A DNA stretch of 64,000 bases from Batillaria attramentaria (GCA_018292915.2 JACVVK020000034.1:968501-1032500), one strand, 5' to 3'. Counted from the first letter of the stretch, positions 10,456 through 22,025 are shown. Program-made: numbers and translations. The notes: generated from the sequence alone by a model not told the origin.

Positions 10456-10583
10456 CGCAGTGATGTTGACCTGAGAGTTCATCAAAGCGTCCGCCGCCTC
10501 CCGGCTGAAGCCGAAATCGCTGACCAGCAGGTTCCTGACTTTGCCTGGATCTCGGAAGTACTTTGCGATGATGGTGGCGTTGT
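10456..10583 (-). CDS. ABCA-like transporter, exon 5 (extracellular domain 1)
   Basis: Acceptor GTCTGCAG and donor GCG|GTAAGC; phase 1 in, phase 0 out; residues 144-186. It contains Asp-Pro-Gly-Lys-Val-Arg-Asn-Leu-Leu and Asp-Phe-Gly-Phe, a pattern also seen in ABCA13-type ectodomains, and two N-glycosylation sequons (Asn-Ala-Thr, Asn-Ile-Thr). A damaged second copy of this exon lies upstream at 10856-10968. Confidence 0.88.
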
Positions 10584-10855
10584 CTGCAGACACATATGAC
10601 CCACCGTACAATTCAAGAAAAAAAAATTGAGCATTCTCATTCTTCGCTGAAGCATCTTCGTAGTTTACATATTGTTTGGCTACTGAATCACTGCAACTGG
10701 CTAGGAATTTCACCGATTTCCCATACAAATAAATATATATATGAACACGCGCAATTAAGCTACCTAGCTTTGGATTAAAAACAAAACCAAAAAAGTTGCG
10801 GAGGACCATTGTGATGACTAATCACCATCCCCACATGTCTCCTCTTTCCCTCTGA

Positions 10856-10968
10856 GAATTCATCAAAGCGTCCGCCGCCTCCCGGCTGAAGCCGAAATCG
10901 CTGACCAGCAGGTTCCTGACTTTGCCTGGATCTCGGAAATACTTTGCGATGGTGGTGGCGTTGTCATA
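10856..10968 (-). pseudogene. Broken duplicate of exon 5 of the ABCA-like gene
   Basis: About 113 nt nearly identical to exon 5 on the same strand. The exon-start AG is lost (the copy reads CATATG before ACAACGCC instead of CTGCAG), and the last 16 or so nt with the donor are replaced by unrelated sequence after AACTCTCAG/AATTCTCAG. One codon differs (ACC for ATC). Without splice sites it should not be used as an exon. Similarity extends a little upstream of the exon (GACACATATG), so a genomic segment, not an mRNA, was copied. Confidence 0.85.
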
Positions 10969-11180
10969 TGACACATATGTTTCACCCGGCCCACAATGGG
11001 ACCTTCAGGCAATTTTGCACATTCCCCGCTACAAAAAGCTCACTTCGACTGTGACGTCACCACCATCTCGTCTCAGCCACAGTCTGGAACAAGATGGCCA
11101 CTGACCAGCCCAATATGTTGTTTCCATTTAATCACCTGCTGTCGTCACGGTCGTTCTTTTGTAATGCCATGTATACGGGA

Positions 11181-11183
<3 letters not shown>

Positions 11184-11252
<69 letters not shown>

Positions 11253-11279
11253 ACTCTCTCTCTCTCTCTCTCTCTCTCA
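11184..11279. repeat. (AC)n followed by (CT)n microsatellite, intron 4
   Basis: Nearly pure AC run (11184-11250), then CT run (11255-11279). GTTGTTTCCATT at about 11117 and its reverse complement near 11280 flank the block. Confidence 0.9.
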
Positions 11280-12063
11280 ATGGAAACAACTGACCGGGCT
11301 TGTCAGACCAATCTTGGTTTTGGAAGAGAGACGTCAAGTTGTTTTCTTTGAAATCTATGACGTTTTCCTCATTGGGATGACGCATAATACATTTGACGTA
11401 ATAACTTTGACTCGGATACAATTCTTGCAATGAAAGCAGCCCCATGAAAATTGAAGTGTTGCTGCTGCGCAGTGTAAAGATCGAATTTATACCGGCTCAA
11501 TGTGTTTAACAGACAAGTCTGCGCGGCGAACGTTTTTTAACTATGTGTTATGTCTGCTGCGCGCGCGCGCACACAGACACACACAGACATACGCGCGCGC
11601 GCACGCACGCACGCACACGCAGACTTGCGCGAGCCGCGTTTGTGCATGTGCTCCATTGAGACCTATGTGGTGTTCTCTCACTCTACTATGCTATTGAGTG
11701 AGAGTCAGTGGGAAAAACAAAGCTCACTACATCAATGAAACTCCCGCTTTCCCCGTCTACAAATAGAGAACTTCCGAAAAGTGACGACACACCCCCACGT
11801 CAATCAAACATGACGTCGGCAAACTGACGCTGATACAGTTTTGCGTCAGTGCGCGTGTGCCTTTTCTGCGATGTTTGTGAGGCGTGTGGCTTGTGTAAAG
11901 GAAATGTGCTTCGAGTACAAATTTTCGGGTCAACTGACGACAACGGCTGCAGTGAATTTTTCTAATTTTTTTTGTATATATTTTATGGCACCCCAGGCTC
12001 ATTATCTATGTATAGTAGGAGCGATTTTGAGATCTAAAGTGTGATCACCAGCACTTTCATCAG

Positions 12064-12650
12064 GTACGGTTTACGCCAAAAGTATAAAAGCGACAACCTC
12101 CAAAATTCACTCAGTTGAGAGTCCGTATTCATGCTATCTATGTCCCAAAAATGGAGTGGTTTAGGTAAATATTACGCCTTTAAACGCCAGAAAGCCACTT
12201 TTTTTGAAAAGGGCGATAACTCGCAAATCATGTGTGCAATCGTACCTGGATCGGGCCTTCTATTCAACAATCTTGATTCATTTAGAAACCCCAAATTTGA
12301 AATCGATCGGTTCAGTATTTTCGGAGAAATAGGCATCTGAACTGGGTTCACATGCAATGTCAACTCAGGCTCGGTTTACATGAAAACTATAAGAGCGACC
12401 ATTTTCTAGTAGTGAATCAATTCAGAGTCCGTATTCAAGCTATCTACTGCCAAAAAATTGAGTGATTTAAATAAATATTACGCCTGTACACGAAAGACAA
12501 CCAACTTGTCTCAAAAGGGCGATAACTCCCAAATCACTTAAGCAATCATCACACGCTTGAATCGTCTAATGTAACATTTTGATAAATTTGGATACCCCAA
12601 ATTTGAAGCCATTCGGTTAAGTATCTTCGAAGAAACGGGCCCGGACACAA
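12064..12650. repeat. Diverged tandem duplication, ~305-bp unit, intron 4
   Basis: Two units share ordered blocks: CGGTTTACG/CGGTTTACATG, AGAGTCCGTATTCA, AAATATTACGCCT, AAAGGGCGATAACTC, CCCCAAATTTGAA. They differ at roughly one site in five, so this is an older duplication. Confidence 0.75.
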
Positions 12651-12867
12651 TTCACACACGCACACACGCACACACATCCGCACAGACGGCACTCACTGAG
12701 GAGGAGAAGTGCGTTCGGAACACCATACGCGTCAGCATCGATGACGCAAGTTTTCTTACGTCATTGTCAGAGTTACACTTGCATAATCGTCTCTGCGGGA
12801 GATCGGCAGTGACGTGCGTTTGTACCACAGATGCTTGCCTATGAACGTGGAAATTTTAGCCCGTCCT

Positions 12868-12902
12868 ATTATGTTGTTTCCATTACTATGGAAACAACAT
12901 AA
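12868..12902. repeat. Short palindrome
   Basis: ATGTTGTTTCCAT and ATGGAAACAACAT face each other around TACT. Compare the palindrome at 47052-47079. Confidence 0.8.
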
Positions 12903-13266
12903 AAACTGACGAAAAAGCGTCATATATCTCTCGGTGTTGTTTTCCATGTCTTTGGCAACATATATATCTAAGCTATTAACAACATGCTGAAGATGTACAA
13001 GCAAACCCGACGATAATCAAAGGCTGACGTTTCCCGGGAACTACTTTGCGGGCGTGATCGGTTGTCGAAGTAGTGCTTCGGTTCCAGTTCAGTTGCTTCG
13101 CGCGTGTCGCGCGGCGGAGAGGTTTTGTCTGCTTACTGCGAGTCACGCTCGCAGTGCACTGATGGGAGACAGATCGACCTACTTGCGCGTAGTGAGTATC
13201 AACTGTAGCAGAAATGAGATGAGAGGCGAAGTCGGCGCATGCATTTTTACCCCCGCTATTACTTAC

Positions 13267-13409
13267 CTAGCTGTCCCATGAGTTGGTCATCCTCCAGTAA
13301 GCTGGAGATGGACGTCACAAGGGTCATGCTATCATCCACCACATCCAGAGCATCCAGCGTCTCTTGGTCTGATAGGTACGGAGATATATCCGACACCAAC
13401 CGGCTCACG
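13267..13409 (-). CDS. ABCA-like transporter, exon 4 (extracellular domain 1)
   Basis: Acceptor TGATTTCAG and donor CTAG|GTAAGTAA; phase 2 in, phase 1 out. It encodes residues 96-143, acidic and helical in character (Leu-Val-Ser-Asp-Ile-Ser-Pro-Tyr-Leu, then two Asp/Leu-rich helices). By phase and position it is the first member of the repeated block also represented by exons 9 and 13. Confidence 0.87.
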
Positions 13410-13854
13410 CTGAAATCAGAAGAAAGAAAGAAATAAATAACCTTCTGCCATACGTTGTGGGTGATTTTGCACCCCACACTTGCATTCAAACGCCCGTAGC
13501 TCAGTCAGTTTTCAAGCTAGATCCACGAAACTTCGTGACTTTGTCAATAACGGTACTAGAAATGCGCTAAAGTGATTTTGATTTTAAATAAACAAGTAAA
13601 TAAACAACAAAAATTGTGTATAATGCTCCCCGTACGTCGTGGGTGCAAACACCACCATGCTTCTAAAGAAGAAAGTTTGCGGACGCCTCGTGTCATGGGT
13701 GCCAACTCACCCGTGCTTTTACAGAAGTGAAACCATGTTTGTGAATCAAAACGCGCCAGGAGCACGACAGACAAGACAAAATTATTCCCGGAGTTTCGGC
13801 TAAGGAACATTCATCAGACGACACAAACAAACAAAGCGCACGGACAACGTTACT

Positions 13855-13950
13855 TGAATCACACGCATTCTCTCAAACACTGGACATAAACACATTATAA
13901 TCAAGTGGCGCGAAGGGTCAGCTCAGCTATTTAAATTTCGGAATTTAGAA
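13855..13950 (-). mobile_element. 3' fragment of SINE family 2
   Basis: Shares AGCTATTTAAATTTCGGAAT and the adjoining GAAGGGTCAGCTCAGC with the family-2 SINE copies at 44673-45075 and 53961-54370. Confidence 0.75.
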
Positions 13951-14154
13951 CTTTCTGTTTGTTTGACGTATGGTGCACGGTCCTTCGAAAATGCAGCGCC
14001 GAAATTGTGGAACTCTCTTCCTGAGGCGGTGAAGGAGGCAGTGAGCATCACCGCATTCCGGAAACGCCTGAAGACTCATCTCTTCAGTGGTTAACCCCAG
14101 TAATCATCTGCCCCCCCCCCCCCCCCCCTTTTTTTCACACTATCTTTCTTTTTT

Positions 14155-14701
14155 TTTTTTTTTTTGGCTGCCACCAACTCTTTGCCAACTCCAGTGGTGT
14201 TCCTCCCAGGTCATGGGTGGAACCCACGGAGGACTCGGGAAGCTGGGACAAGTTTTTATTATGCATGATGATGGAGATGAGGATGATAGTAAGATGATGC
14301 TTATGGAGGTCCATCTGGTTTGGGACTGCGGGACAGGGCCGCATTCCACGCTTCCTGTCATAAATATCCCCTGGCCTTAATCAGGCCCGGGAACTACGGC
14401 ACCTGCGGTGCCGGCCATGTAATCATCCACGTCATAAGACGTGTCATACCAAGGGAAGCACCCCCAAAGTCGCACCCGTGAAGGTGGTGTGAAACTCGGC
14501 TGTGTGGCAACAGCCTCCCCATAGGGCCCATAGCACACCCGCTCTGGGTAGGAGCCGACCTAGGTGGGAAAAATCCCGCTTGCCTCGGCTGGGATTTCGA
14601 ACCCAGGTTCCCTGGTCCGAAGTGCTAACCAGTACACTTTTGTGGCCGGGTCTCCCGGTCCATGATCCGAAGTGCTAACCCACTACACTGCGGGGGCCGG
14701 T
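14155..14701 (-). mobile_element. tRNA-derived SINE, family 3, with duplicated head
   Basis: Flanked by the 16-bp direct repeat ACTATCTTTCTTTTTT (14139-14154, 14702-14717). On the minus strand it starts CCGGCCCCCGCAGTGTAGTG, with A-box-like GGTTAGCAC. The head segment appears twice (14585-14640 and 14641-14699). The 5' ends of long open frames in this stretch are repeat sequence, not genes. Confidence 0.8.
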
Positions 14702-15059
14702 ACTATCTTTCTTTTTTAAACCTCTCCCTAAGCGCCGTGAGCACTCAGGGTGGAGCCGTGCACTGTACCAAGTCTCGATCATCATCATGTTTGTTGTTGT
14801 TGTTGTTGTTTTGTTTCAAGTTATTTTATTTGTTGTTCTGGGCGAAGGGGCTTTGCCGGCAGGTGTGTCTTGATGAGCAGCCGTGGTGAAAACTTGTACA
14901 GTGACTAACATAAATGTTTCTTTCGATAAAGAATTAGAAGAAAACGCCTTTTAAGATGCTGAAATAAGCAGAACAAAGAAAGGTGCTTGCTTTGAAGTAA
15001 AACGTGTTTTCTTTAAAAAGTACCCTCTCCCCATCTCCTTGCAACCACCCTCTTCAAAC

Positions 15060-15100
15060 AGACACACAGAAACAGACACACAGACACACACACACACACA

Positions 15101-15147
<47 letters not shown>
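15060..15147. repeat. (AC)n microsatellite, intron 3
   Basis: Imperfect AC run with AGAC interruptions. Confidence 0.9.
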
Positions 15148-15149
<2 letters not shown>

Positions 15150-15151
<2 letters not shown>

Positions 15152-16100
15152 GTCATATTAACAGACGGGAAGAAGCAGCCTATGATATTTTTCTAGAGTT
15201 ACGAGGAAAGAGGAAAACTAACAAGGGATTGGTTCGTTGGAACCAGACAATGTAAGGGTCCGTTCGAATCTAAGTGGGTACACTTGCACTTAGAGTTGTA
15301 GTGTGGTAGTGTTCTGTTTGACAGTCTGTACCACTTTAACTCCTTTACAAAACATGCCCCCCCCCCCCGCCCCCCGTCCTCTCCGCCTCCCCTCCCCCTT
15401 TCTCGCCACCGCCCCCTGTCCAAACTTAGGACCCACAGAAAGTATTCACCCCGTTTTCAAGTCTGCTCAATATGGGTATGTGCATGACTCAAAAAATGTA
15501 ATCCTATATACAAAAATGTAGGTTAAGGTATGGGATATTGTTTTGTTTTGTATTTTTAGCAGTAGCTGACAGCAAAACCACACCGACGTTAGCGTCACAT
15601 ACTGATCAGGACATTCCAACTTACTGGGGCGTTACGTACTACTGCGCAATACTGGCGTGCAAAGTTCTGCTGTTGGGAAAGGTTTGCACGATAATCTCCG
15701 ACTTGTAAGGCTGTTTATCCAACTGTGGCCTTCAAACACCTATATATTTGGCATGTCCACATCTGAATGATAGGTGCATTCAGCAGCTCGCGCTCATGAC
15801 CACATTGTCAGCTTGTCAGAAGTGGGCGTGCCAAACCGCAAGTGATAGTGCAAGACTCTCTCTTTACAATCATGTTGTCCGGGGATTTCGCAATCGGTGC
15901 ATTGCTGCTACGTGTAGTGTCTACCGCGGGTTCACGTGGCTCATTTCGGAGCGTCGGTATGATTGATTTCAGTTGAACTCATGATGATATGAAACTGTGT
16001 CAGTATGTGAGAGCCGCCTAAGATTTTGTATCTCTAAGCAAATATTGTCCGTTTTGATTTTTTATGTCCCATATAAGATCCTTCTAGGTGCCACTTTTAA
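15150..16100. other. Intron 3 stretch, nothing recognised
   Basis: Apart from a poly-C/C-rich patch at 15357-15420 I see no repeat family, TIR or coding signal here. Confidence 0.45.
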
Positions 16101-16207
16101 AAAAAAATGAGAAAAGAAAAGGAAAAAAAAAAAAAAAGCACTGACGCAAGGGCCAATCAATACTCGTGTTGCCATGTGGTTACTTCCCCTGTACACCGTC
16201 CGTCTCA

Positions 16208-16380
16208 GGGAAGCCGGGGTGGTCGAATGGTAGAGCGTTGGACTTCTAATGCTCGGGTCGTGAGTTCGATCCCGGCTGGGGCCAAATATTGTGCTGGCTT
16301 TTTCATCGTTGCCCCGTCGTTGATATCACCCTACGTGGTGGAAAAGGACGTTAAACCCCTAAACACCCACTCACCCACCC
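16208..16380 (+). mobile_element. tRNA-derived SINE, family 1 (copy 5)
   Basis: Full-length copy with head, B-box GTTCGATCCC, body and (CCCA)n-like tail. Confidence 0.87.
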
Positions 16381-17120
16381 GTCCGTCTAAGTTGAGCGAC
16401 TTAATTCCTTTTTTTGAAACTGTTACAAACCTTCAAACCAATGGCCCTCCTTAAAAAAAAGAAAAAGTTTCCGACCTACCTATCCCAATATGGGGAAGGG
16501 GGGAGAGGAGGGGGGGGGGCATGTTACCGTAAGCACAACTATTTTGTTAAGGTTGCCTTTTTTAACCTTAATTTTTGTTTGAGTGAACTCGGATTTTTTT
16601 TTTTTTTTTTTTTAAGCTTTAAGCTCAGAACGCTGCTCATGCCCTGCATTCTGTTTGCCTAAAAGGTTAACACGTCACTCGTGCCAAAGCAGGTCTTTAC
16701 TGAGGGAGAACAGCTGAATACGCAACGGACTGTCTGTAAATTTGTTCTGTTACTTCACTGCTCTGCTGGTGTCGTTCATTGGGACAGCATGTGCAAATAT
16801 CAGTAAAGAGAGAATCCCACAGCCGAAAATCGAGAGTAAGTTGACAGACCGCGTTCTTCTCTACAATCTACGTTACACGTATTTACTCCAGATGAATCCA
16901 GTCGTCTGTTATCAATCGTTAAGAAGACGTGCGTGTGTGCTAATCTCGGCCTCAGTTGTACTGTCGGTCGGAGCGTGAGAAATTCATTCCTGTTCGTTTC
17001 CGAAAAGTGAAATCCACCTTTAACCTGTGTCAGCTGACTGGAAACAGAACCAAAAGCGACTGCCTGAACCTTGCCTGAACCTTGCTAAATTTCTTGTAGC
17101 GAGTGGGGCTGTTTGACACC

Positions 17121-17122
<2 letters not shown>

Positions 17123-17209
<87 letters not shown>
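17123..17209. repeat. (GT)n microsatellite, intron 3
   Basis: Nearly pure GT run of about 43 units. Confidence 0.95.
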
Positions 17210-17210
<1 letters not shown>

Positions 17211-17692
17211 CTTGACTCAGTATCTTTGTGTGCGTGTGTATCGTTTCTTTCTTTCTTTCTTCTTTTCTTTATTTGTCGGGGTTTTGGGGTTTTTTTGGTT
17301 TTTTTTTGTCTTTGTGGAGTGTTCTTTTTTATTGTATTCCCCCAAACCCCAAAAGGGGAAAAAGGAAATAAAATCTTGAATCTTGATTCTTGATTTTTAC
17401 ACTCTGATGCATGAAGGATGTGATACGAGGGATGAGTATGATGATGTAATACGTGATGTTGTGATACGATGTTGATGATGAGATGATATAGATGAAAATA
17501 CTTTTTTTTAGAATTTTTTAAAATCTTATTTTGACGCCCGTCCAATGACCCGTCCTAATTTGCCCTCAAGGGATAAATAAAATATTATTGAATTGCTGTG
17601 ATATGAGATGATATATATGATAATACAATTTTTTTTTGAATCTTATTTTGAAGCACGTCCTATGTCCCATCTTAATTGCCCTCAAGGGATAA

Positions 17693-17881
17693 GGGTGGGT
17701 GTTAGGTGTTGGGTGTTTGGGAGTTTAACGTCGTTTTCCACCACATACGGGTGATATCAAAGACGGGGCAACGATGAAAAAGCCAGCACAAATATTTGGC
17801 CCCAGCCGGGATACGAACTCACGACCCGAGCATTAGAAGTCCAACGCTCTACCATTCGGCCACCCTGGCTCCCCCCCCCCC
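17693..17881 (-). mobile_element. tRNA-derived SINE, family 1 (copy 6), with TSD
   Basis: Flanked by CCCTCAAGGGATAA at 17679-17692 and 17882-17895. The insertion splits an older LINE-like 3' end (AAGGGATAAATAAA...ATTGAA, also present at 17568-17595). It lies 54 nt downstream of the exon 3 donor. Confidence 0.88.
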
Positions 17882-17935
17882 CCCTCAAGGGATAAATAAA
17901 GTATTATTGAACTGAATTGAACTGAATTGTTATAC

Positions 17936-18062
17936 CTGGCTGCTTTGTCTTGCGCTGATTGGCGGGTCTCTTCCGAGTGACACGTGTTGTCCAAATTGCA
18001 GACATACGTTTGGAGAAATGGCACCAGGCCAGCGCTCGGCATTGCGCGTTCTTGATAGTGAC
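17936..18062 (-). CDS. ABCA-like transporter, exon 3 (start of extracellular domain 1)
   Basis: Acceptor CAACAG and donor AG|GTATAA; phase 1 in, phase 2 out. The split codon reads Cys, followed by Arg-Ala-Met-Pro-Ser-Ala-Gly-Leu-Val-Pro-Phe-Leu-Gln-Thr and two further cysteines (Tyr-Val-Cys and Asn-Thr-Cys). This is the most diagnostic segment of the gene. Cys...(Met/Leu)-Pro-Ser-x-Gly-x-x-Pro-(Phe/Trp)-x-Gln followed by a Cys pair is shared by ABCA1, ABCA4, ABCA7, ABCA12 and ABCA13 directly after the first helix. Confidence 0.92.
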
Positions 18063-18374
18063 CTGTTGATGAAATATAAAGTGCTATATTTACATATGTC
18101 TGTAATAATATGAATAATAATTATGTAATAGGTATAGGTAATGCATAATTATGTGTGGGATCAGGTGGGACTGGACTGAGATGGGAGGTGTGTGTCGGAG
18201 GGGGGGGGGGGCGTGTGAAACGTGTCAGTATTTCGTGTGTCAAGCACGTCCCTGGTACGAGCTTAATCGTGAACAAAAGTTCAAGGAAACAGTAAGAGAG
18301 ACCGTGGCAGGCTGGCCTCAGTAATGAGTACCAAAACCGCCCAAACAGTAAACCAAAATACCGATAAACCTCCC

Positions 18375-18414
<40 letters not shown>

Positions 18415-18458
18415 CCTCCCCCCCCCCCTGTCTGTCTGTCTGTCTGTCTGCCTGCCTC

Positions 18459-18489
<31 letters not shown>

Positions 18490-18502
18490 TTGAATCTATC
18501 TA

Positions 18503-18592
<90 letters not shown>
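18375..18592. repeat. Compound (CTGT)n/(CT)n/(GT)n microsatellite, intron 2
   Basis: CTGT and CT runs to about 18490, then about 40 GT units to 18592. Confidence 0.95.
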
Positions 18593-18593
<1 letters not shown>

Positions 18594-19526
18594 CTGGGTA
18601 GTAGGTGAGAAAGACAACTCAGGCATGTCCATTTTTCCCGCATACCTATTCCCGTTTTCAGTTGTTGTTGTTTTTGTTTTTGTTTTTTTACCCCGACTGT
18701 TTTTCACTTGAAGCGGTGACGCAAGGTGCTCGCAGCAGGACAGAAGCAGCGAAAATGTAATGTGATATCTCAGTCGTCATCACAAAACACTTATGCGCAG
18801 TACGCTCTTTTCCGTAGCATTAGCCCACTTCGAAGGAATGAGCTTTTCGACGAGGGCTGGGGAGAGGAGGCGGGGGGCGGGGGAGGGGAGGTTATGCTGG
18901 GGGGTATGAGGGACGGTGTGTCAACTGCCTTTATGCATGAATGTATTTCTGGATTACTGTGGAAAGTGCCTTAAGCACGCAATGAGCCAGGAACTATTCA
19001 AGAGTGCAGAATGCCAACTCCAATTCAGGCTCACACGCGCTATAACCATAAACTATGTACTATGACAACGCACGGTATTTTATTTGTTTGGTTGGTTGGT
19101 TGGTTGTTTGGTTATTTTGTGTTGTTGTTTGAAAACAGCAAAATTTCTAAGTCCGATTTCTGCAAATTTGCTTGATAAACTTTATTTTTCCGTTTGAGAC
19201 ATTTCTGCCTTCACCTTAGTCAAATTATTCACGTCTGTAAAGTTCTTGTGCAATGTTTACTGTGCCGGCAATGATACTGCAGTCAGATGACTGAAACAGT
19301 CAGAGTGAGGGGCAGGCTGGCCTCATTATTCATTAACGCAGTTGTAAGGGTATACGGACGCTCCTCCCAATGTATTTACCCTACCTATTCCCCCCCCCAC
19401 CCCCACCACCACCACCGGGGCCACCCCCTACTTACATGTAAAGCCAAAGCTTTTGTTGTTGTTGTTTTTATTGTTGTTGTTGTTGTTTGTTTTCTTTGTT
19501 TACATTTCTGGCAGAGAAACTGAAAC

Positions 19527-19888
19527 CACGGGGTGCAGTCAAGATGGCGGCACACGCCCTTGCTTTGTAGAAACGCTTCCGTCAAAGTTGGTGTCTGGTT
19601 GTTAAAAGGTTCCTTTCAGTCTTTCGTGCGGCCGGCAATCTGTAGTCCGTTGAAAACACTGACTGTGGCGCTACTGATCATATTTGCAGATGGAAACATT
19701 CGGAGCTTATGTTTGGAAACACTCTTTCCTGAGTAACCCGTCACTAACAATGCCGGAAACACGCGTGCATGCTCACATTTCAAACCATGTGTACCATCAT
19801 TACGTTCGAACGATTCTCGTTGAAAGTTCAAGTTAGAAGCGGGAGTAGCGCCGGAAACACTACCGTCCATTTTCCATTACATCCCGTG
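19527..19888. mobile_element. TIR element of cluster T (copy 1, 362 bp)
   Basis: Starts CACGGGGTGCAGTCAA and ends in the reverse complement CATTACATCCCGTG, with AGTAGCGCCGGAAACAC near the right end. Two further copies lie at 28037-29139 and 29804-31275. No ORF; target duplication not clear, superfamily unassigned. Confidence 0.65.
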
Positions 19889-20364
19889 CCAGGGCTGTTT
19901 TCGCATGTCTGACGAACATCACAGGGAGAAAAAAAAACAAAAAAAAACTGGGTCGTGACTGTGATTTGTGTTGACCCAGCCCGCAGTTACCCAAGCGTGT
20001 CGACCGTTAGTACGCAGGCTGCTTCGCAATAAGTTGGGGACCCGGTTCTCTAGAATGTCAGTACCCCCACAACGTCAAAACGCTTGGATTTTTTTTTTCC
20101 ATCTCTCTCTCTCTCTAAGGATTTTTTTCGGAACGAAACCAGCCAAGTCTCGAATTACTTTTCTCCGAAAACTAAGCACAGTTTGTGCACTGTGGAGCTT
20201 GTCAGAGCGCTGGTACTGAGCTACACAATCTCCCAGGTGAAAACAGGCCGAACTTTTACCACTGAATACCTGCCCCGACATCACCATCACATACCCGCAA
20301 GGACTTCATGCACCAGCATCGTCCCACTTTTAACTGTGACAAACTGAAGCACACTTGCCGCAAC

Positions 20365-20430
20365 ATGGGGTTGGGTAGGTGTTTGACGGTTTTAACTCCC
20401 TTTGTCTACCACGCATTGGGTGATATCAAG
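20365..20430 (-). mobile_element. Diverged 3' piece of SINE family 1
   Basis: Retains the GGTGTTTGACGGTTTTAACT...CCACGCATTGGGTGATATCA tail portion only. Confidence 0.6.
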
Positions 20431-20605
20431 GAAGGGTGTTGTTCTCTGTTGTTGTTGTTTGTTGTTTTGGAGGCAGAAGGGGGGGGGGGGTCCTCAAAAC
20501 AAGAAAGCAAGAAATCTAAATTCCACACAGGGTTTCAACTGTATTCACACACAATAAGAAAAAACAAACAAACAAACAAACAGAAAAACAGCGTCGTTGA
20601 CTTAC

Positions 20606-20699
20606 ATGTTGGGCTTTCTTTTGGTGGCACACCTACACGGATGACAGCGACGATTCCGACGATGAGAATAGGCCAGACGACCTCCAGCAGCAGGATTCC
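20606..20699 (-). CDS. ABCA-like transporter, exon 2 (first membrane helix)
   Basis: Acceptor TTTCAG and donor T|GTAAGT; phase 0 in, phase 1 out. It encodes residues 23-53. Residues 23-44 (Gly-Ile-Leu-Leu-Leu-Glu-Val-Val-Trp-Pro onwards) form the first transmembrane helix with the ABCA hallmark Glu-x-x-Trp-Pro. It ends in Val-Pro-Pro-Lys-Glu-Ser-Pro-Thr, close to the ABCA12 pattern Pro-Pro-x-x-x-Pro-Thr-Cys at the helix exit. The codon left open is completed to Cys by exon 3. Confidence 0.9.
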
Positions 20700-21106
20700 C
20701 TGAAACACACACCAAACAATATTGACTGAAACTGTTTATCGTTCGACGTAACCGGGGTTCACATACTGCATGACGATCAGTGATCCACTTGGGATCCTCA
20801 CCGTCGGGAAGACTTCTGTGTCTTCGGCATCACTCCAGTGTTCTTTCTCCGAGAACACATATCAGGTAGTAATGACTGAAACAGTGTATCGTTCGACATA
20901 ACTGGGGGGTGAGGGGGTGAGGGGGTGAGGGGGGGCGAGAGTGTGTGAGGGGGGGGGGAGGGTCCGTCGTAAGATTCACATATTGATTCGCAATCAGTGA
21001 TTGGCATTCTCGCGATCGTAAAGACTTCTGTTCCTTTGGCATTCCTCCAATGTTATCAGGAGCCCTTCGAATCCGGCATCCGTTCACACGTTTTCAGTGT
21101 TATCAG

Positions 21107-21278
21107 GGTGGGGTGGGTGTTTGGGAGTTTAACGTCCTTTTCCACCACATACGGGTGATATCAAAGACGGGGCAACGATTAAAAAGCCAGCACAAATATT
21201 TGGCCTCAGCCGGGATTCGAACTCACGATCCGAGTACTGGAAGTCCAACGCTCTACCATTCGGCCACCCCGACTCCCC
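21107..21278 (-). mobile_element. tRNA-derived SINE, family 1 (copy 7), with 15-bp TSD
   Basis: Flanked by TTTCAGTGTTATCAG at 21092-21106 and 21279-21293. Full length, little diverged. Confidence 0.9.
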
Positions 21279-21452
21279 TTTCAGTGTTATCAGAGTTACT
21301 AAGAACTTCATGGAACTCTTGGAAGTACTGGCAGCACTGCGGAGGTGTGCCAATGGAGCAGAACTCGTTTAAGCAGCGAGGCTAAAGCATATAAAATAAA
21401 ATAGGAAGAAGAAGAAGAACAACAACAACAACAACAACAAACCGCAACGAGT

Positions 21453-21458
<6 letters not shown>

Positions 21459-21530
<72 letters not shown>
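21459..21530. repeat. (CA)n microsatellite
   Basis: Nearly pure CA run in intron 1, preceded by (AAC)n and (GC)n. Confidence 0.9.
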
Positions 21531-21531
<1 letters not shown>

Positions 21532-21956
21532 TTTACGACTTCTATTCGTTAGGACGTTACATGTTAAGGCACCTAGTTTAAGTTCTGAAGCGACACGCTA
21601 TTTTAACACGCATGAGTGCACAAGGCTCACACGCCGTCACACAGGCCCGTGCTTATCATAAACGTTTTGCTCGCGGCAGGCACCCAATAAGGACAAGACC
21701 ACTACGCCACAGGAGGGGGGGGGGGTGTTTTCTTGAACCCGGATTCGTGGCATACATAGTCATGATAAACTTATGCGCGTTCGCAGTCACTGTGAAAAGC
21801 AGGGCGGTATATCTTACTGCGTAAAAAAAAGAAGTTTACTCCAAACAGACTTCGAAAGTGTTTCAGTCTGGGTTCGGTAATGGCTGAAGTAAACAGTAGA
21901 TTTTTTTTTTAAAGAAAAATCTCTTTGACTCGATATAGGCGAGCGATTATTTACGC

Positions 21957-21958
<2 letters not shown>

Positions 21959-22024
<66 letters not shown>

Positions 22025-22025
22025 A

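Noticed and set aside
16742..16978. Possible secreted peptide (hydrophobic start followed by Ala-Cys-Ala)
   Set aside because: The frame begins at TTG, not ATG, and neither splice sites nor similar proteins support it.
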